From NCBI GenBank assembly GCA_965237635.1, contig CBDEFX010000002.1:2170001-2234000 (forward strand): a DNA stretch of 64,000 nt, written 5' to 3'. A program made the translations under genes and the position numbers. Shown here piece after piece: positions 46,149 to 54,817 of this stretch. The stretch comes from CBDEFX01 sp965237635. GTDB taxonomy: Bacteria > Chloroflexota > Dehalococcoidia > Lucifugimonadales > CAUZJF01. The notes under the pieces were generated by a model. The model was not told the origin of the DNA. It ran no database searches and saw only the letters and a program-made list of their open reading frames with translations. Numbering within the stretch: position 1 is the first letter of the stretch; the number at the start of each line of letters is the position of its first letter.

Positions 46149-46568
46149 CTACTGGGTGAAATACTCGTCGGCCCAGATGATCCTCTCGGTCGGTAGGCCC
46201 ACGCCTAACCGTAACGAATTCTCCGTCCCGACCGTCGTTATGACGTGTATCATGTCTTTCGGGCAGTAGATGAGGTCGCCGACTTGCGCCCGGTGCGCTG
46301 CCACCTGCTTCACACCACTCCCCTCACGGACGCTGATCTCCCATTCGAGCTCACCCTGCACAACATACCAGACCTCATCGAAGTCATCGTGCCAGTGAGG
46401 CCTGTTGCTGTCGCCAGGCTTGTCGCACAGCAATGAGTAGGCGTTACGCCCGTCCACCATCAGGATGGCTTCCCACGGTGGATCACCCATGCGGTCTACA
46501 GCCTCGGACACGCTCGGGAACACCGGCTCGGACTCCGCAGTCCTGGCATGACGGTTGATGGTGATCAT
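46149..46568 (-). CDS. Cupin-domain protein
   Basis: From ATG 46568 (GGAG ten bases upstream) the product is 139 residues. The cupin metal motif is RPHWHDDFDEVWYVVQGELE, with the usual His-His-Glu, and the second motif is around VGDLIYCPKDMIHVI with its His. It is probably a small dioxygenase or ligand-binding protein. A longer frame starts at 46598 but lacks a better ribosome binding site. Confidence 0.82.
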   Translation of the reverse strand: MITINRHARTAESEPVFPSVSEAVDRMGDPPWEAILMVDGRNAYSLLCDKPGDSNRPHWHDDFDEVWYVVQGELEWEISVREGSGVKQVAAHRAQVGDLIYCPKDMIHVITTVGTENSLRLGVGLPTERIIWADEYFTQ

Positions 46569-46628
46569 CGCTTTAGACTCCTCTTTTCGCCGCAGCATAC
46601 CTTTGGCGGAACCATATAGTCTGGTAGG

Positions 46629-46652
46629 GCCCCCGATGCCACATCGGGGGCC
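46629..46652. repeat. Palindromic repeat of the GATGC/GCATC family
   Basis: GGCCCCCGATGCCACATCGGGGGCC is nearly a perfect palindrome lying 23-30 bp beyond the FHA gene stop (46681). It may serve as a transcription stop or structural RNA element; no T-run follows. It belongs to the family found at eight or more other intergenic sites. Confidence 0.6.
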
Positions 46653-46680
46653 GTCCAGTGACGCGAGGGTACCGAGCAGC

Positions 46681-47418
46681 CTATCCGGACTGCTGTGCGA
46701 ACTGGAGTTCGACGTCGCCCAGCTTGATCAAGTCACCGTCGTACAGCGGCCTGCCCCTCAGAGGCACACCGTCCACGAACGTCCCGTTATTGCTGGCAAG
46801 GTCGAACAGCATGCAGCCGTGAGTAGTAGGCTGAACCAGCGCGTGTCGCTGGCTGGCGGTCCGGTCGTCAAGCTGTAGACCGCCGCCGCCAGGCTGCCGC
46901 CCGATAATGACGTCATGGTCCCCGACCGGGAAGCGCTGGCCCTGGCCCGGTCCGATCACCAGGTCCCCGTGAGTCCCAGAATTAGGGCCCGGCTCTGCCT
47001 TCGTGAACAAAAGCTCAGTGGTACCTATCAATATTCGGCTTCCGTGGCTCAAGAATTCGCCGGTCACGGCCTCCCCATTGACGCTAGTCCCGCTAGCACT
47101 GCCGGCGTCGTAGAGAACGAAGCGCCCTTGGCTCACGCGTATTATCGCGTGGAAGGGACTCACCGTCGAGTGATCGAGCACCACGCCGCTCTTCGGCTCA
47201 CGACCGATAGTGACCCGGTCACGGACGAGCTCGAAGGTCTCGCCACCGCCCCATTGACTCTTGACCACTAGCGTCGCAGCGGACCTCGGCACCCTGGTGA
47301 GCTGCATCGTACCTTGAGGCACGCTGGTCGGCTCCTCCAGCCGGCTTCCACAGTTGACGCAGAAGGCCTCAATCAGTTTTGGCGTGTACTCGAAACCACA
47401 GTGAGCACAGTAGGGCAT
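46681..47418 (-). CDS. Zinc-ribbon protein with two FHA domains
   Basis: From ATG 47418 (GGAG eight bases upstream) the product is 245 residues. It begins with a zinc ribbon (MPYCAHCGFEYTPKLIEAFC, with CVNCGSRLEE completing the four Cys). FHA domain 1 has VTIGREPKSGVVLDHSTVSP and SGTSVNG, and FHA domain 2 has VIIGRQPGGGGLQLDDRTAS and NNGTFVDG. FHA domains bind phosphothreonine, so this protein likely works with a Ser/Thr kinase, none of which is in the window. Confidence 0.9.
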   Translation of the reverse strand: MPYCAHCGFEYTPKLIEAFCVNCGSRLEEPTSVPQGTMQLTRVPRSAATLVVKSQWGGGETFELVRDRVTIGREPKSGVVLDHSTVSPFHAIIRVSQGRFVLYDAGSASGTSVNGEAVTGEFLSHGSRILIGTTELLFTKAEPGPNSGTHGDLVIGPGQGQRFPVGDHDVIIGRQPGGGGLQLDDRTASQRHALVQPTTHGCMLFDLASNNGTFVDGVPLRGRPLYDGDLIKLGDVELQFAQQSG

Positions 47419-47448
47419 GACACTCACTCCGCCCCAAAGCCGCTGGTC

Positions 47449-48009
47449 CTACGCCACCCCGGCTCCCGGCTTGAGCTTCGCAAGGAACTGCTTGCGAAAC
47501 TTGGCAACCTTCGGTGATATCACAAGCTGGCAGTAGGCCTGGTCTGCGTTCCGTCGATAGTATTGCTGGTGGTATTCCTCAGCCGGATAGAAGGCGGCTA
47601 AGGGACTCACCTCGGTGACGATTGGCCGGTCCCACAGCCGTTCCGCGGTCAGCTTCCTAATCAGTTCCTCTGCAACAGTCTTTTGTTGTGAGTCATGGTA
47701 GAAAATCGCAGACCGATACTGGGTGCCGATGTCCGGACCCTGGCGATTCAAAGTCGTCGGGTCATGAATGGTAAAGAAGACCTCGAGCACCTCGCGGTAG
47801 GAGATGGCCTCAGGATCAAACGTGACCTGCACCGCCTCGGCATGTCCCGTGTTTCCTGTGGTGACCTGTTTGTAGGAGGGCTGCTGGTCATGTCCGCCGG
47901 AGTAGCCCGACTCAACTCGCTCGACCCCCTGAAGCTGTTCATAGACAGCTTCGAGGCACCAGAAGCAGCCTCCAGCCAATGTCGCGAGTTCCCTTCCATC
48001 GCCTTCCAT
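47449..48009 (-). CDS. msrA: Peptide methionine sulfoxide reductase MsrA
   Basis: The 186-residue protein has the catalytic motif GGCFWCLEAVYEQLQGV, TGHAEAVQVTFDP, and YHQQYYRRNADQAYC near the end with a late Cys. It reduces methionine-S-sulfoxide in oxidised proteins using thioredoxin. AGGAGG lies before the ATG. It is complete for the family. Confidence 0.94.
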   Translation of the reverse strand: MEGDGRELATLAGGCFWCLEAVYEQLQGVERVESGYSGGHDQQPSYKQVTTGNTGHAEAVQVTFDPEAISYREVLEVFFTIHDPTTLNRQGPDIGTQYRSAIFYHDSQQKTVAEELIRKLTAERLWDRPIVTEVSPLAAFYPAEEYHQQYYRRNADQAYCQLVISPKVAKFRKQFLAKLKPGAGVA

Positions 48010-48148
48010 TTGGCTATCCCTCCTAACTCAAAGCGGCCGATGTCACTATGTTAACATTTCGGGGTAGCTGTGCGCCCTCGATACGACGTTGGCACATTTG
48101 ACGATGTCGCGTTCGGGTCGAGGGGCCGAAGAAGGAGAGGAGAGCGCC

Positions 48149-50041
48149 GTGATAGATTTTGGAAACACATCAGGGTTGGACAAAAGTTCTGGCTGGAAGC
48201 CGGGCGATCCCGTCGGCTATATCCGGCCGAAGATTCCGGACTTCGACGTTCCGGCTTATCGAGGGGAGCGCTATGAGGCGATGGTGCCTGACACCCTGGA
48301 CTTGCAGGATCGCGCCGCCCTTGGAGTCAATGTGCTGACCAGTGCTACCGACCCTCTGGCCGACTACGAGATCTACTTCTGGGTACGCTTTCTGTCTAAC
48401 CCAGTATCGATGCGACACGACTACAACGACCAGTGCCAGTCGAAGTTTATGGAAGCGCTGCCGTTAATGCGAATCGCCAGCGGTTCGGACCTCAATATGG
48501 ACGTCGACCGCCGCTGGATGGAGGTAGCCTTGCACCAGCAAGGGCCCGACGGCCTCGCATACTGGCCGACGAAGGGCCGCCCGTGGGCTCACCTTGGGAT
48601 CGAGCACCTCGTACCACCGGGCTCGGGCAGGAGCGCAGAACACCACATCACCCCAACTTATATCGGACGTCTTCTTTCGGCCCTCACCCTCTACCATTTG
48701 CGTGATGGTGGCCCGTTGTGGAAGGAGTCGGCGGAGCGCATGGTCGATGGTCTGATCAATCTGGCAGTCGATCGCGGTCGATACTCCTACTTTTCTCCTT
48801 TTCCGATTTGGGCGGAAACGGGCAGCACCGTCGACGGTGCAAAGCGGTCGTCTCTACAAGCGGCAGCCAGCACGATCGCTGTGCTGGGACTGACTCACGT
48901 CTATAAACAGACCGGGTACGAGCCCGCGATGCAGCTGGGCGAGAAGCTTGTCAGGTACGTCCTAGATGAGGTCCGCTATTTCGATGGCGAAGGGCGGTTC
49001 ATGCGCGACGAGCCGGGCGACTCAGGACTCGGCCAACAGGCCCATTTCCACGAGCACACCCGCGACCTGCAGGCGTTCCTGGAGTACGCTCAGGTAACAG
49101 GCGATTCCTCGCTTCTGGAGCTGGTACCCAAGGGGTACGAGTACGCGAAGGCGCACGGAAACGAACTGCTAGGCTACTTCCCGGAGTTTGTGGACAGCCC
49201 GCAACTCGAGCACTCGGAGCTATGCGGAGTTGCCGACATGGTTGCCCTAGGTCTGAAGATTACGGACGCCGGTCTGGGCGATTACTGGGACGACGTCGAT
49301 CGGTGGGTCCGAAACATGTTCGCGGAGGGCCAGCTGACCCGCGCCGAATGGATCAACCGCCTGCACTTGGCGTCAGACCCTGAGAAGAGCGACGAGGCAG
49401 ACGTCCCCGAGTCGCTCATAGGGTTCAACGAGACCATCGAGCAGGTGGCTGAGCGAAACGTCGGGGCATTCGCCGGCTATCCGAAAGCAAACGACTGGTG
49501 GCCTGGGTCAGGGATGGGAACGATGCACTGCTGCACCGGCAACGGCACGCGGGCCATCTACTATGTTTGGGACCACATGCTGACGCACCAAGATGGCAAG
49601 CTGCGCGTTAACCTGCTGCTCAACCGGGCCTCACCATGGGCCGACGTCGACAGCCATATCCCGTACACCGGACAGGTCGACGTGAAGATCAAGCAGCCCA
49701 TCGACCTGTCGATTCGCATCCCCGAATGGGTGAAGCCCACCGAGGTGCGATGCCAGGTATCCGGTGCGGAACGCTCACTGAGCTGGGACGGCCGCTACGC
49801 CAAGGTGGGATCGGTCAAACCAGGGAACGAAGCGACGCTGACATTCCCAATACACGAGAGCACCGAAGCCACACACGTCGAAAAGGAGACGTACAGGGTA
49901 GTCCGCAAGGGAAACGAGATCGTCAACATCGACCCGCCGGGGAAATACCTACCTTTGTACCAACGTGACCACTATCGAGCAGACACTACCCGGTGGCGCA
50001 AGATTGAGCGCTTTGTCTCCGGCGAGACGATTCACTGGTGA
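48149..50041 (+). CDS. GH127-like beta-L-arabinofuranosidase
   Basis: A purine-rich AAGGAGAGGAG before GTG 48149 sets the start (630 residues); a longer frame from 48089 has no signal. The fold is an alpha/alpha barrel with C-terminal beta domains (LSIRIPEWVKPTEVRCQVSG). The zinc-site residues typical of GH127 are visible: Glu-x-Cys in EHSELCGVADM and the Cys pair in GMGTMHCCTGNGTRA. No signal peptide is present, so it acts in the cytoplasm on short oligosaccharides. The exact sugar is inferred from family only. Confidence 0.83.
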   Translation: MIDFGNTSGLDKSSGWKPGDPVGYIRPKIPDFDVPAYRGERYEAMVPDTLDLQDRAALGVNVLTSATDPLADYEIYFWVRFLSNPVSMRHDYNDQCQSKFMEALPLMRIASGSDLNMDVDRRWMEVALHQQGPDGLAYWPTKGRPWAHLGIEHLVPPGSGRSAEHHITPTYIGRLLSALTLYHLRDGGPLWKESAERMVDGLINLAVDRGRYSYFSPFPIWAETGSTVDGAKRSSLQAAASTIAVLGLTHVYKQTGYEPAMQLGEKLVRYVLDEVRYFDGEGRFMRDEPGDSGLGQQAHFHEHTRDLQAFLEYAQVTGDSSLLELVPKGYEYAKAHGNELLGYFPEFVDSPQLEHSELCGVADMVALGLKITDAGLGDYWDDVDRWVRNMFAEGQLTRAEWINRLHLASDPEKSDEADVPESLIGFNETIEQVAERNVGAFAGYPKANDWWPGSGMGTMHCCTGNGTRAIYYVWDHMLTHQDGKLRVNLLLNRASPWADVDSHIPYTGQVDVKIKQPIDLSIRIPEWVKPTEVRCQVSGAERSLSWDGRYAKVGSVKPGNEATLTFPIHESTEATHVEKETYRVVRKGNEIVNIDPPGKYLPLYQRDHYRADTTRWRKIERFVSGETIHW

Positions 50042-50120
50042 GCAGCGACTGTCGAGAAGCCACCGGAGCATTTCTAACAACCGCTCGCGAGTTGGTCGCT
50101 CCTTCCTCTCCCTTGATGGG

Positions 50121-50247
50121 CTTTGCACTTAAACTATCCCGGTAGCGCCATGGTCCTTCGACAAGCTCAGGACGAACGGTGGATTTGAAGCTACGTTCGT
50201 GGTGAGCCTGTCGAACCATGGCCCCGATTGCGCCTTTTGGTGCAAAG
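50121..50247. repeat. 127-bp MITE-like element with CTTTGCAC ends, copy 1
   Basis: It begins CTTTGCACTTAAA and ends TTTTGGTGCAAAG (inverted). It is flanked by exact 13-bp direct repeats CTCCCTTGATGGG (50108-50120 and 50248-50260). The inside carries CCTTCGACAAGCTCAGGACG and its counterpart TTCGTGGTGAGCCTGTCGAA. It shares an ~85-bp block with copy 2 (61957-62044). It encodes nothing. The rest of 50042-50404 holds CCTCATCCTAGCCTTCTCCC-type repeats and no gene. Confidence 0.8.
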
Positions 50248-50404
50248 CTCCCTTGATGGGAGAGGATTCAGGTGAGGGTGATCCGGTGGACCGCAGTAAA
50301 CAGTCACCTGCTAGCTGCTGGTGTCGTCTTGCCGTCAACACCCCTCATCCTAGCCTTCTCCCGCAAAGGGAGAGGGGACTCTATAAGACGGGCTCGCCGT
50401 GGCC

Positions 50405-52105
50405 CTACCCGCCTGCCGCAGCCTTCTCGATCTTGGCCCAAGAGTCTCGCAACGACACGGTCCGATTGAATACCAGCGCACCAGGCGAGGAGTCGGCGGA
50501 GTCCACGCAAAAATACCCCTGTCTCTCGAATTGGAACTGACTTCCTGGTCCCGCGTCGACCAGGTTCGGTTCGACCCGACAGGCCGTCAGGGTAACCAGC
50601 GAGTCTGGGTTCAGATACGTCCGGTAGTCCGAGCCGTCCTGTGCTTCGTCGGGCTTTTCCACTGTAAATAGACGGTCGTATAGACGGACCTCGGCTTCGA
50701 GCGAGTGGGCAGCCGAGACCCAGTGTATAGTTGCTTTGACCTTACGGCCGTCGGGCGCCTGACCTCCCCGCGTTTCCGGATCATAGGTGCAGCGAAGCTC
50801 GACCACCTCCCCTGTGCGCTCGTCCTTCACCACGCTCACGCAGGTGATGAAGTAGGCGTAACGTAGCCGCACCTCGCGTCCGGGGGCCAGACGAAAGAAC
50901 TTCTTCGGAGGGTCCTCCCGGAAGTCCTCTTGCTCGATATACAGCACGCGCGAGAATGGGACCTTCCGGGTGCCCATGCCGGCGTCCTCTGGATTGTTGA
51001 CGGCGTCCAGCTGCTCCACCTGGTCTTCCGGATAGTTGTCGATGACCACTCTAAGTGGACGCAGCACCCCCATCACCCGGGGGGCGCTCATATTCAAGTC
51101 TTCCCGGACGTAGTGCTCAAGAGAAGCGATCTCGACCGTGTTTTCCCTTTTTGCCACTCCGATGCCGGTGCAGAAGTTTCTGATCGACTCTGGCGTGTAG
51201 CCTCGCCTCCGCATCCCCGACAACGTTGGCATCCGGGGGTCGTCCCATCCACTCACAAGCCCCTGCTCCACCAGCTCACGGAGCTTTCGCTTACTCATCA
51301 TTGTGTTGCTGAGGTTTCGGCGAGCGAACTCGATCTGCTGCGGATGATATATTTGAAGCTCGTCGAGCAGCCAGTCGTAGAGCGGCCGATGGTCCTCGAA
51401 CTCCATAGTGCAGATCGAATGGGTGACGCCCTCGATCGAGTCTGACTGGCCTTGAGCAAAGTCGTAGCTTGGGTAGATGGGCCACTTGTCGCCCGTGCGG
51501 TGATGCGGCGCCTTCAGAATTCGATAGATGACAGGGTCCCGCATGTTTAGATTGCCGGACGCCATGTCGATCTTGGCGCGCAGGACCCTGGAGCCCTCGT
51601 CGAACTCACCGGCTCGCATGCGCCCGAACAGGTCCAGGTTCTCTTCGATCGAACGGTCGCGGTATGGGCTGTCCTTGCCCGGCTCGGTCAGCGTACCCCG
51701 GTATTCCCTGATCTCGTTCTGGCTAAGGTCACAGACGTAGGCCTTGCCTGCATTGATCAGCTGCACGGCGTACTCGTACAGCTTGTCGAAGTGGTCGGAA
51801 GAATAGTAGAGGTGGTCTCCCCAATCGAACCCCAGCCAACGGACGTCTTCCTGGATCGAGTTGACGTACTCCTCTTCCTCTTTGGTCGGATTCGTATCGT
51901 CAAACCGCAGATGGCAGACTCCCCCGTTCTCGGCTGCGATGCCGAAATCGAGGCAGACGGCCGAGGCGTGCCCGATGTGCAGGTAGCCGTTCGGCTCCGG
52001 CGGGAACCGGGTAACGACACGCCCGTCATACTTATTCGTCCTCAGGTCCTCGGCGACAATATCCCGAACAAAGTCGACGGACCGAGTGGACTCTGCGGTT
52101 GTCAT
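50405..52105 (-). CDS. glnS: Glutaminyl-tRNA synthetase
   Basis: The 566-residue class I synthetase has the HIGH motif in FPPEPNGYLHIGHASAVCLD, VRWLGFDWGDHLYYSSD, and the KMSKS-like loop in LSNTMMSKRKLRELVEQG. The C-terminal anticodon-binding beta barrels are of the GlnRS type. It charges tRNA-Gln directly, so the organism need not rely on the GatCAB route. It is complete, with a promoter-like TATAAT upstream. Confidence 0.95.
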   Translation of the reverse strand: MTTAESTRSVDFVRDIVAEDLRTNKYDGRVVTRFPPEPNGYLHIGHASAVCLDFGIAAENGGVCHLRFDDTNPTKEEEEYVNSIQEDVRWLGFDWGDHLYYSSDHFDKLYEYAVQLINAGKAYVCDLSQNEIREYRGTLTEPGKDSPYRDRSIEENLDLFGRMRAGEFDEGSRVLRAKIDMASGNLNMRDPVIYRILKAPHHRTGDKWPIYPSYDFAQGQSDSIEGVTHSICTMEFEDHRPLYDWLLDELQIYHPQQIEFARRNLSNTMMSKRKLRELVEQGLVSGWDDPRMPTLSGMRRRGYTPESIRNFCTGIGVAKRENTVEIASLEHYVREDLNMSAPRVMGVLRPLRVVIDNYPEDQVEQLDAVNNPEDAGMGTRKVPFSRVLYIEQEDFREDPPKKFFRLAPGREVRLRYAYFITCVSVVKDERTGEVVELRCTYDPETRGGQAPDGRKVKATIHWVSAAHSLEAEVRLYDRLFTVEKPDEAQDGSDYRTYLNPDSLVTLTACRVEPNLVDAGPGSQFQFERQGYFCVDSADSSPGALVFNRTVSLRDSWAKIEKAAAGG

Positions 52106-52162
52106 GGATTCGGCTCCTGAGTGGCCGGGCTTCAGACGAAGCTGGTCTTAACCAATAGCACT

Positions 52163-52168
52163 ATTATA
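52163..52168 (-). promoter_or_regulatory. Probable -10 box of glnS
   Basis: TATAAT on the minus strand, about 60 bp upstream of the glnS start. No good -35 sequence is visible at the usual spacing, so this is a tentative call. Confidence 0.4.
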
Positions 52169-52405
52169 TCGGACGCCTAACAGGCCCGCCCGTTGATATA
52201 GGTCCCAGCTTGTCGGAACTGCGCCCCTCGATACGGCGCTAAGAAGCGACTACTCGAGGCATCCGGACACAACAGCCGCCACCCACCGAATATCCCGAGT
52301 GTCCCGATGCCCCCATCGGGACGTATCGAGGGACGGATCGGAACCCCACCCTCGATAGACCATAATTCAGTAGAGCAAAGCAACAGAGTCCGGGCCCATC
52401 GGAGA
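52169..52405. repeat. Spacer with one GATGC/CATC palindrome
   Basis: GTCCCGATGCCCCCATCGGG at 52301-52320, followed by ACGTATCGAGGGA, is the longer form of the dispersed palindrome also seen at 38643 and 59671. Nothing else in the 52106-52405 spacer was recognised. Confidence 0.5.
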
Positions 52406-52894
52406 TCAGGAGAGTGGCTCGGGGCTGAACAAGTCGAAGCCCGTCTCCTCGTCATACCTGCGCATGAACTTCGCGTCACTGACCTCGGCCAGCACCGCGT
52501 CGACTGTCGCCATTACGGGGTTGTCCTCGGGCACGACGTGCCCCCCGAGAGTCTTGCCATACTGATCGCAGAAGATGCCATGCATGTGGATATCCACCTC
52601 TCCGGTGCCCGCATCCTGCAAGATCACGCCTCCGAGGCTCAGGATCTCAATAGGTCCGGGAGTCGTGTAGGGATCACCGTATGCGGCTCCCAGCTTGGCT
52701 TCCTTGTTCGGTACCAGTATCTTGATAGTCAGCTTCTCCAGGCTGCCGATCGCCGAAAGTATCGTCCCAGAGTCGATTCCGTATTCGACGCACGTTTTCT
52801 TGAGTCCCTCCAACAGGTCTGTGCCAGGGAGAAGCCGCACCGGCACCACCTTGCCGATGCCACCAAGAACGTGCTTCGTCCGAATCTCTCCCAT
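52406..52894 (-). CDS. PPC (DUF296) domain protein
   Basis: The 162-residue protein has a single PPC/DUF296 fold: VPVRLLPGTDLLEGLKKTCV, TILSAIGSLEKLTIKILVPN, EILSLGGVILQD and the metal-binding VDIHMHGIFCDQYGKTLGGH. Bacterial members form trimers and some bind DNA or metal; no AT-hook is present here. The ribosome binding site is AAGGAGGAT before the ATG. Function unknown. Confidence 0.85.
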   Translation of the reverse strand: MGEIRTKHVLGGIGKVVPVRLLPGTDLLEGLKKTCVEYGIDSGTILSAIGSLEKLTIKILVPNKEAKLGAAYGDPYTTPGPIEILSLGGVILQDAGTGEVDIHMHGIFCDQYGKTLGGHVVPEDNPVMATVDAVLAEVSDAKFMRRYDEETGFDLFSPEPLS

Positions 52895-52951
52895 AATCTA
52901 TCCTCCTTAGTACCTGGAAACTGTCCGAGACTGTTGCAGTTGAGTGTGTTT

Positions 52952-53200
52952 CTAAGACCCGGCGTCCTCGATGGCGGAAACGATCGCCTGAGCTTCCTGG
53001 TCGCCCTCGGACGCCTTCCCAACGATGTACTCGTACATCGTTGGGGCCGAGGCTATGAGTCGGGTGTTGGACGCCTGCTCTTCGATCCCAACCATGCCGC
53101 CGTAGGTGGCGGCAACCGTGTCGCCTTCCGGTGCCGTGACGCGGGTCGGGCTCTCCTCATTATAGCTCCACGGGCCCTTCGTATGGCGCGACTTCGTCAT
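52952..53200 (-). CDS. Small protein resembling phage-encoded HTPGPW-type proteins
   Basis: The 82-residue product runs HTKGPWSYNEESPTRVTAPE to NTRLIASAPTMYEYIVGKAS. The pairing of an N-terminal H-T-x-G-P-W with a later N-x-R-L-I-A-x-A-P is typical of small proteins of unknown function in many phages. No other phage genes are adjacent. An AGGAGG ribosome binding site precedes the ATG (GGTTTCGAC spacing), so it is probably expressed. Confidence 0.6.
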   Translation of the reverse strand: MTKSRHTKGPWSYNEESPTRVTAPEGDTVAATYGGMVGIEEQASNTRLIASAPTMYEYIVGKASEGDQEAQAIVSAIEDAGS

Positions 53201-53296
53201 GTCGAAACCTCCTATAACGACGGTTCGCTAAATCTGCTTGGCCGCCGGGCTCGTCAAGTTGACCGGCCAAGCTTGCCCAAACTATAATCCCGATCA

Positions 53297-53659
53297 GTGG
53301 CAACCAAGACGATACCCCAGCCGGTCGAGTTCGCGCGCCAGGCCGTAGACATCGCCTCGGACAAGCAGGCCTCGGACATCGTCATGCTCGACATCAGGGG
53401 TGTGTGCGATTTCGCCGACTACTTCGTAATCCTGACCGCTGAGTCGAGCCGCCAGCTAGCGAGCCTCGCCGTAGAAATCGAAAAGCCGCTCGGCGCCGAG
53501 GGAGCAACCTTGCATCACCGTGAGGGCAACGCTGACGGTGGCTGGGTGTTACTAGACTTTGGCGACGTCATCATCCACCTTTTCCGCCCCGAGGAGCGCG
53601 AATTCTATCAGATAGAAGGTGCGTGGTCGCGGGGCGTGGAGGCCGTCAGGATTCAGTGA
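53297..53659 (+). CDS. rsfS: Ribosomal silencing factor RsfS
   Basis: The 120-residue protein (GTG start) has the RsfS/DUF143 motifs ASDIVMLDIRGVCDFADYFV, ILTAESSRQLASLAVEIEKP, and GGWVLLDFGDVIIHLFRPEE followed by REFYQIEGAW. It binds ribosomal protein L14 and blocks subunit joining when nutrients are scarce. Its 3' end overlaps the convergent ndk gene by 14 bp. Confidence 0.93.
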   Translation: MATKTIPQPVEFARQAVDIASDKQASDIVMLDIRGVCDFADYFVILTAESSRQLASLAVEIEKPLGAEGATLHHREGNADGGWVLLDFGDVIIHLFRPEEREFYQIEGAWSRGVEAVRIQ

Positions 53660-54098
53660 TCCACCGCTCCAGGTCTCGGTCATACGAGACGATCTCGCCG
53701 GGCGAGAAAAACAGTTCGATCTCACGCGCGGCCGACTCCTCTGAATCGGAGCCATGGACCAGGTTGAGGCCCACGGAGACGGCGAGGTCACCGCGCACCG
53801 TTCCGGGTGCCGCATCCACAGGATCGGTTGCCCCAATGATGGACCGCACGATCTCGACGGCGCGCTCCCCCTCCGCCACCATCGCGACCAGCGGGCTCGA
53901 TGTGATGAACTCCACGAGTCCCGCGAAAAATGGCTTGCCGACGTGCTCCGCATAGTGCCGTCGTGCCAACTCCTCGTCGACCTGTATCAGCTTCATGGCC
54001 ACCAGCTTCAAGCCCCGGCGCTCCATGCGCGAAATCAGCTCTCCGACAAGCGCACGCTGAACGGCGTCCGGCTTAAGCAAAATCAGAGTCCGCGCCAC
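53646..54098 (-). CDS. ndk: Nucleoside diphosphate kinase
   Basis: The 150-residue protein begins RTLILLKPDAVQRALVGELI. The catalytic His is in VGLNLVHGSDSEESAAREIE. It balances nucleoside triphosphates by phosphate transfer from ATP. It starts at the base where tsaB ends (54098), so tsaE-tsaB-ndk form one operon. Confidence 0.95.
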   Translation of the reverse strand: MARTLILLKPDAVQRALVGELISRMERRGLKLVAMKLIQVDEELARRHYAEHVGKPFFAGLVEFITSSPLVAMVAEGERAVEIVRSIIGATDPVDAAPGTVRGDLAVSVGLNLVHGSDSEESAAREIELFFSPGEIVSYDRDLERWITES

Positions 54099-54808
54099 TA
54101 GCTGACTGCCCCCTTTGACCGCGCTCGGCGTCGGGTCGTCCCCCGCTGGGCCGTCTCGAACTGGGCCCCGCGCATGTAGACCGGCTGTAGTGTATCAGGG
54201 TCGTCGGTGTCAGACGCCTGCAGTCGCCTGTACCCAAGCTGAGCGAGCACGCTCGAGCGTCTGGTAGGTGGCGGAACGTCGGCGACCAGCGCCATGTCGC
54301 CCAGAGTCTCTTGCAGCAAGCCCGCTACGCCTACCACTGCCTCCCCGCAGAACAGCGTCTTTTCCGTCACGCCGGAGATCGCGTCATCGATAGTCCCGAC
54401 ATCGTGCGGCCCGCCTTCCGCCTCTCCAGCGCCATACATGCCAGTATAGACCGTAGTGCGACCGGCAGGCAGGACCGCGCACACTGGAACGCCTAGTCCG
54501 AGATAGGGCTGCGCCTCGATATCCAGGGTGCCGACAGCGACCAAAGGTATCTCCTGGGCCATGGCAAGTGATTTGGCGACACTCACCCCGACGCGCAACG
54601 CGCTGAACCCGCCCGGCCCCTTTGCGACAAACACCGCTCGGAGCTGCCCGACCTCGACACCCGCCTGCTCCATGAGCCGCCTTGCCGCGGGAACGAACTC
54701 CACAGAATGGTTCTGCTCGGAGCGCCAGGCCAGCTGCATCGTTACCTCGCCATCCCTGGAGAGAGCCACGGAGGCGTGCCTGGTAGACGTGTCCATCGAA
54801 AGCTCCAT
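54098..54808 (-). CDS. tsaB: tRNA threonylcarbamoyladenosine biosynthesis protein TsaB
   Basis: The 236-residue member of the TsaB/YeaZ family has MELSMDTSTRHASVALSRDG, LRAVFVAKGPGGFSALRVGV and SVAKSLAMAQEIPLVAVGTL. It forms the t6A-modifying complex with TsaD and TsaE. It lies 9 bp downstream of tsaE. The C-terminus (QRGTTRRRARSKGAVS) is an unusual basic tail. Confidence 0.93.
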   Translation of the reverse strand: MELSMDTSTRHASVALSRDGEVTMQLAWRSEQNHSVEFVPAARRLMEQAGVEVGQLRAVFVAKGPGGFSALRVGVSVAKSLAMAQEIPLVAVGTLDIEAQPYLGLGVPVCAVLPAGRTTVYTGMYGAGEAEGGPHDVGTIDDAISGVTEKTLFCGEAVVGVAGLLQETLGDMALVADVPPPTRRSSVLAQLGYRRLQASDTDDPDTLQPVYMRGAQFETAQRGTTRRRARSKGAVS

Positions 54809-54817
54809 CAGTTCCGC

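Noticed and set aside
50121..50247. CRISPR-like repeats in the mosaic intergenic regions
   Set aside because: Copies are few, scattered and unequal in spacing, with inverted ends rather than a spacer array.
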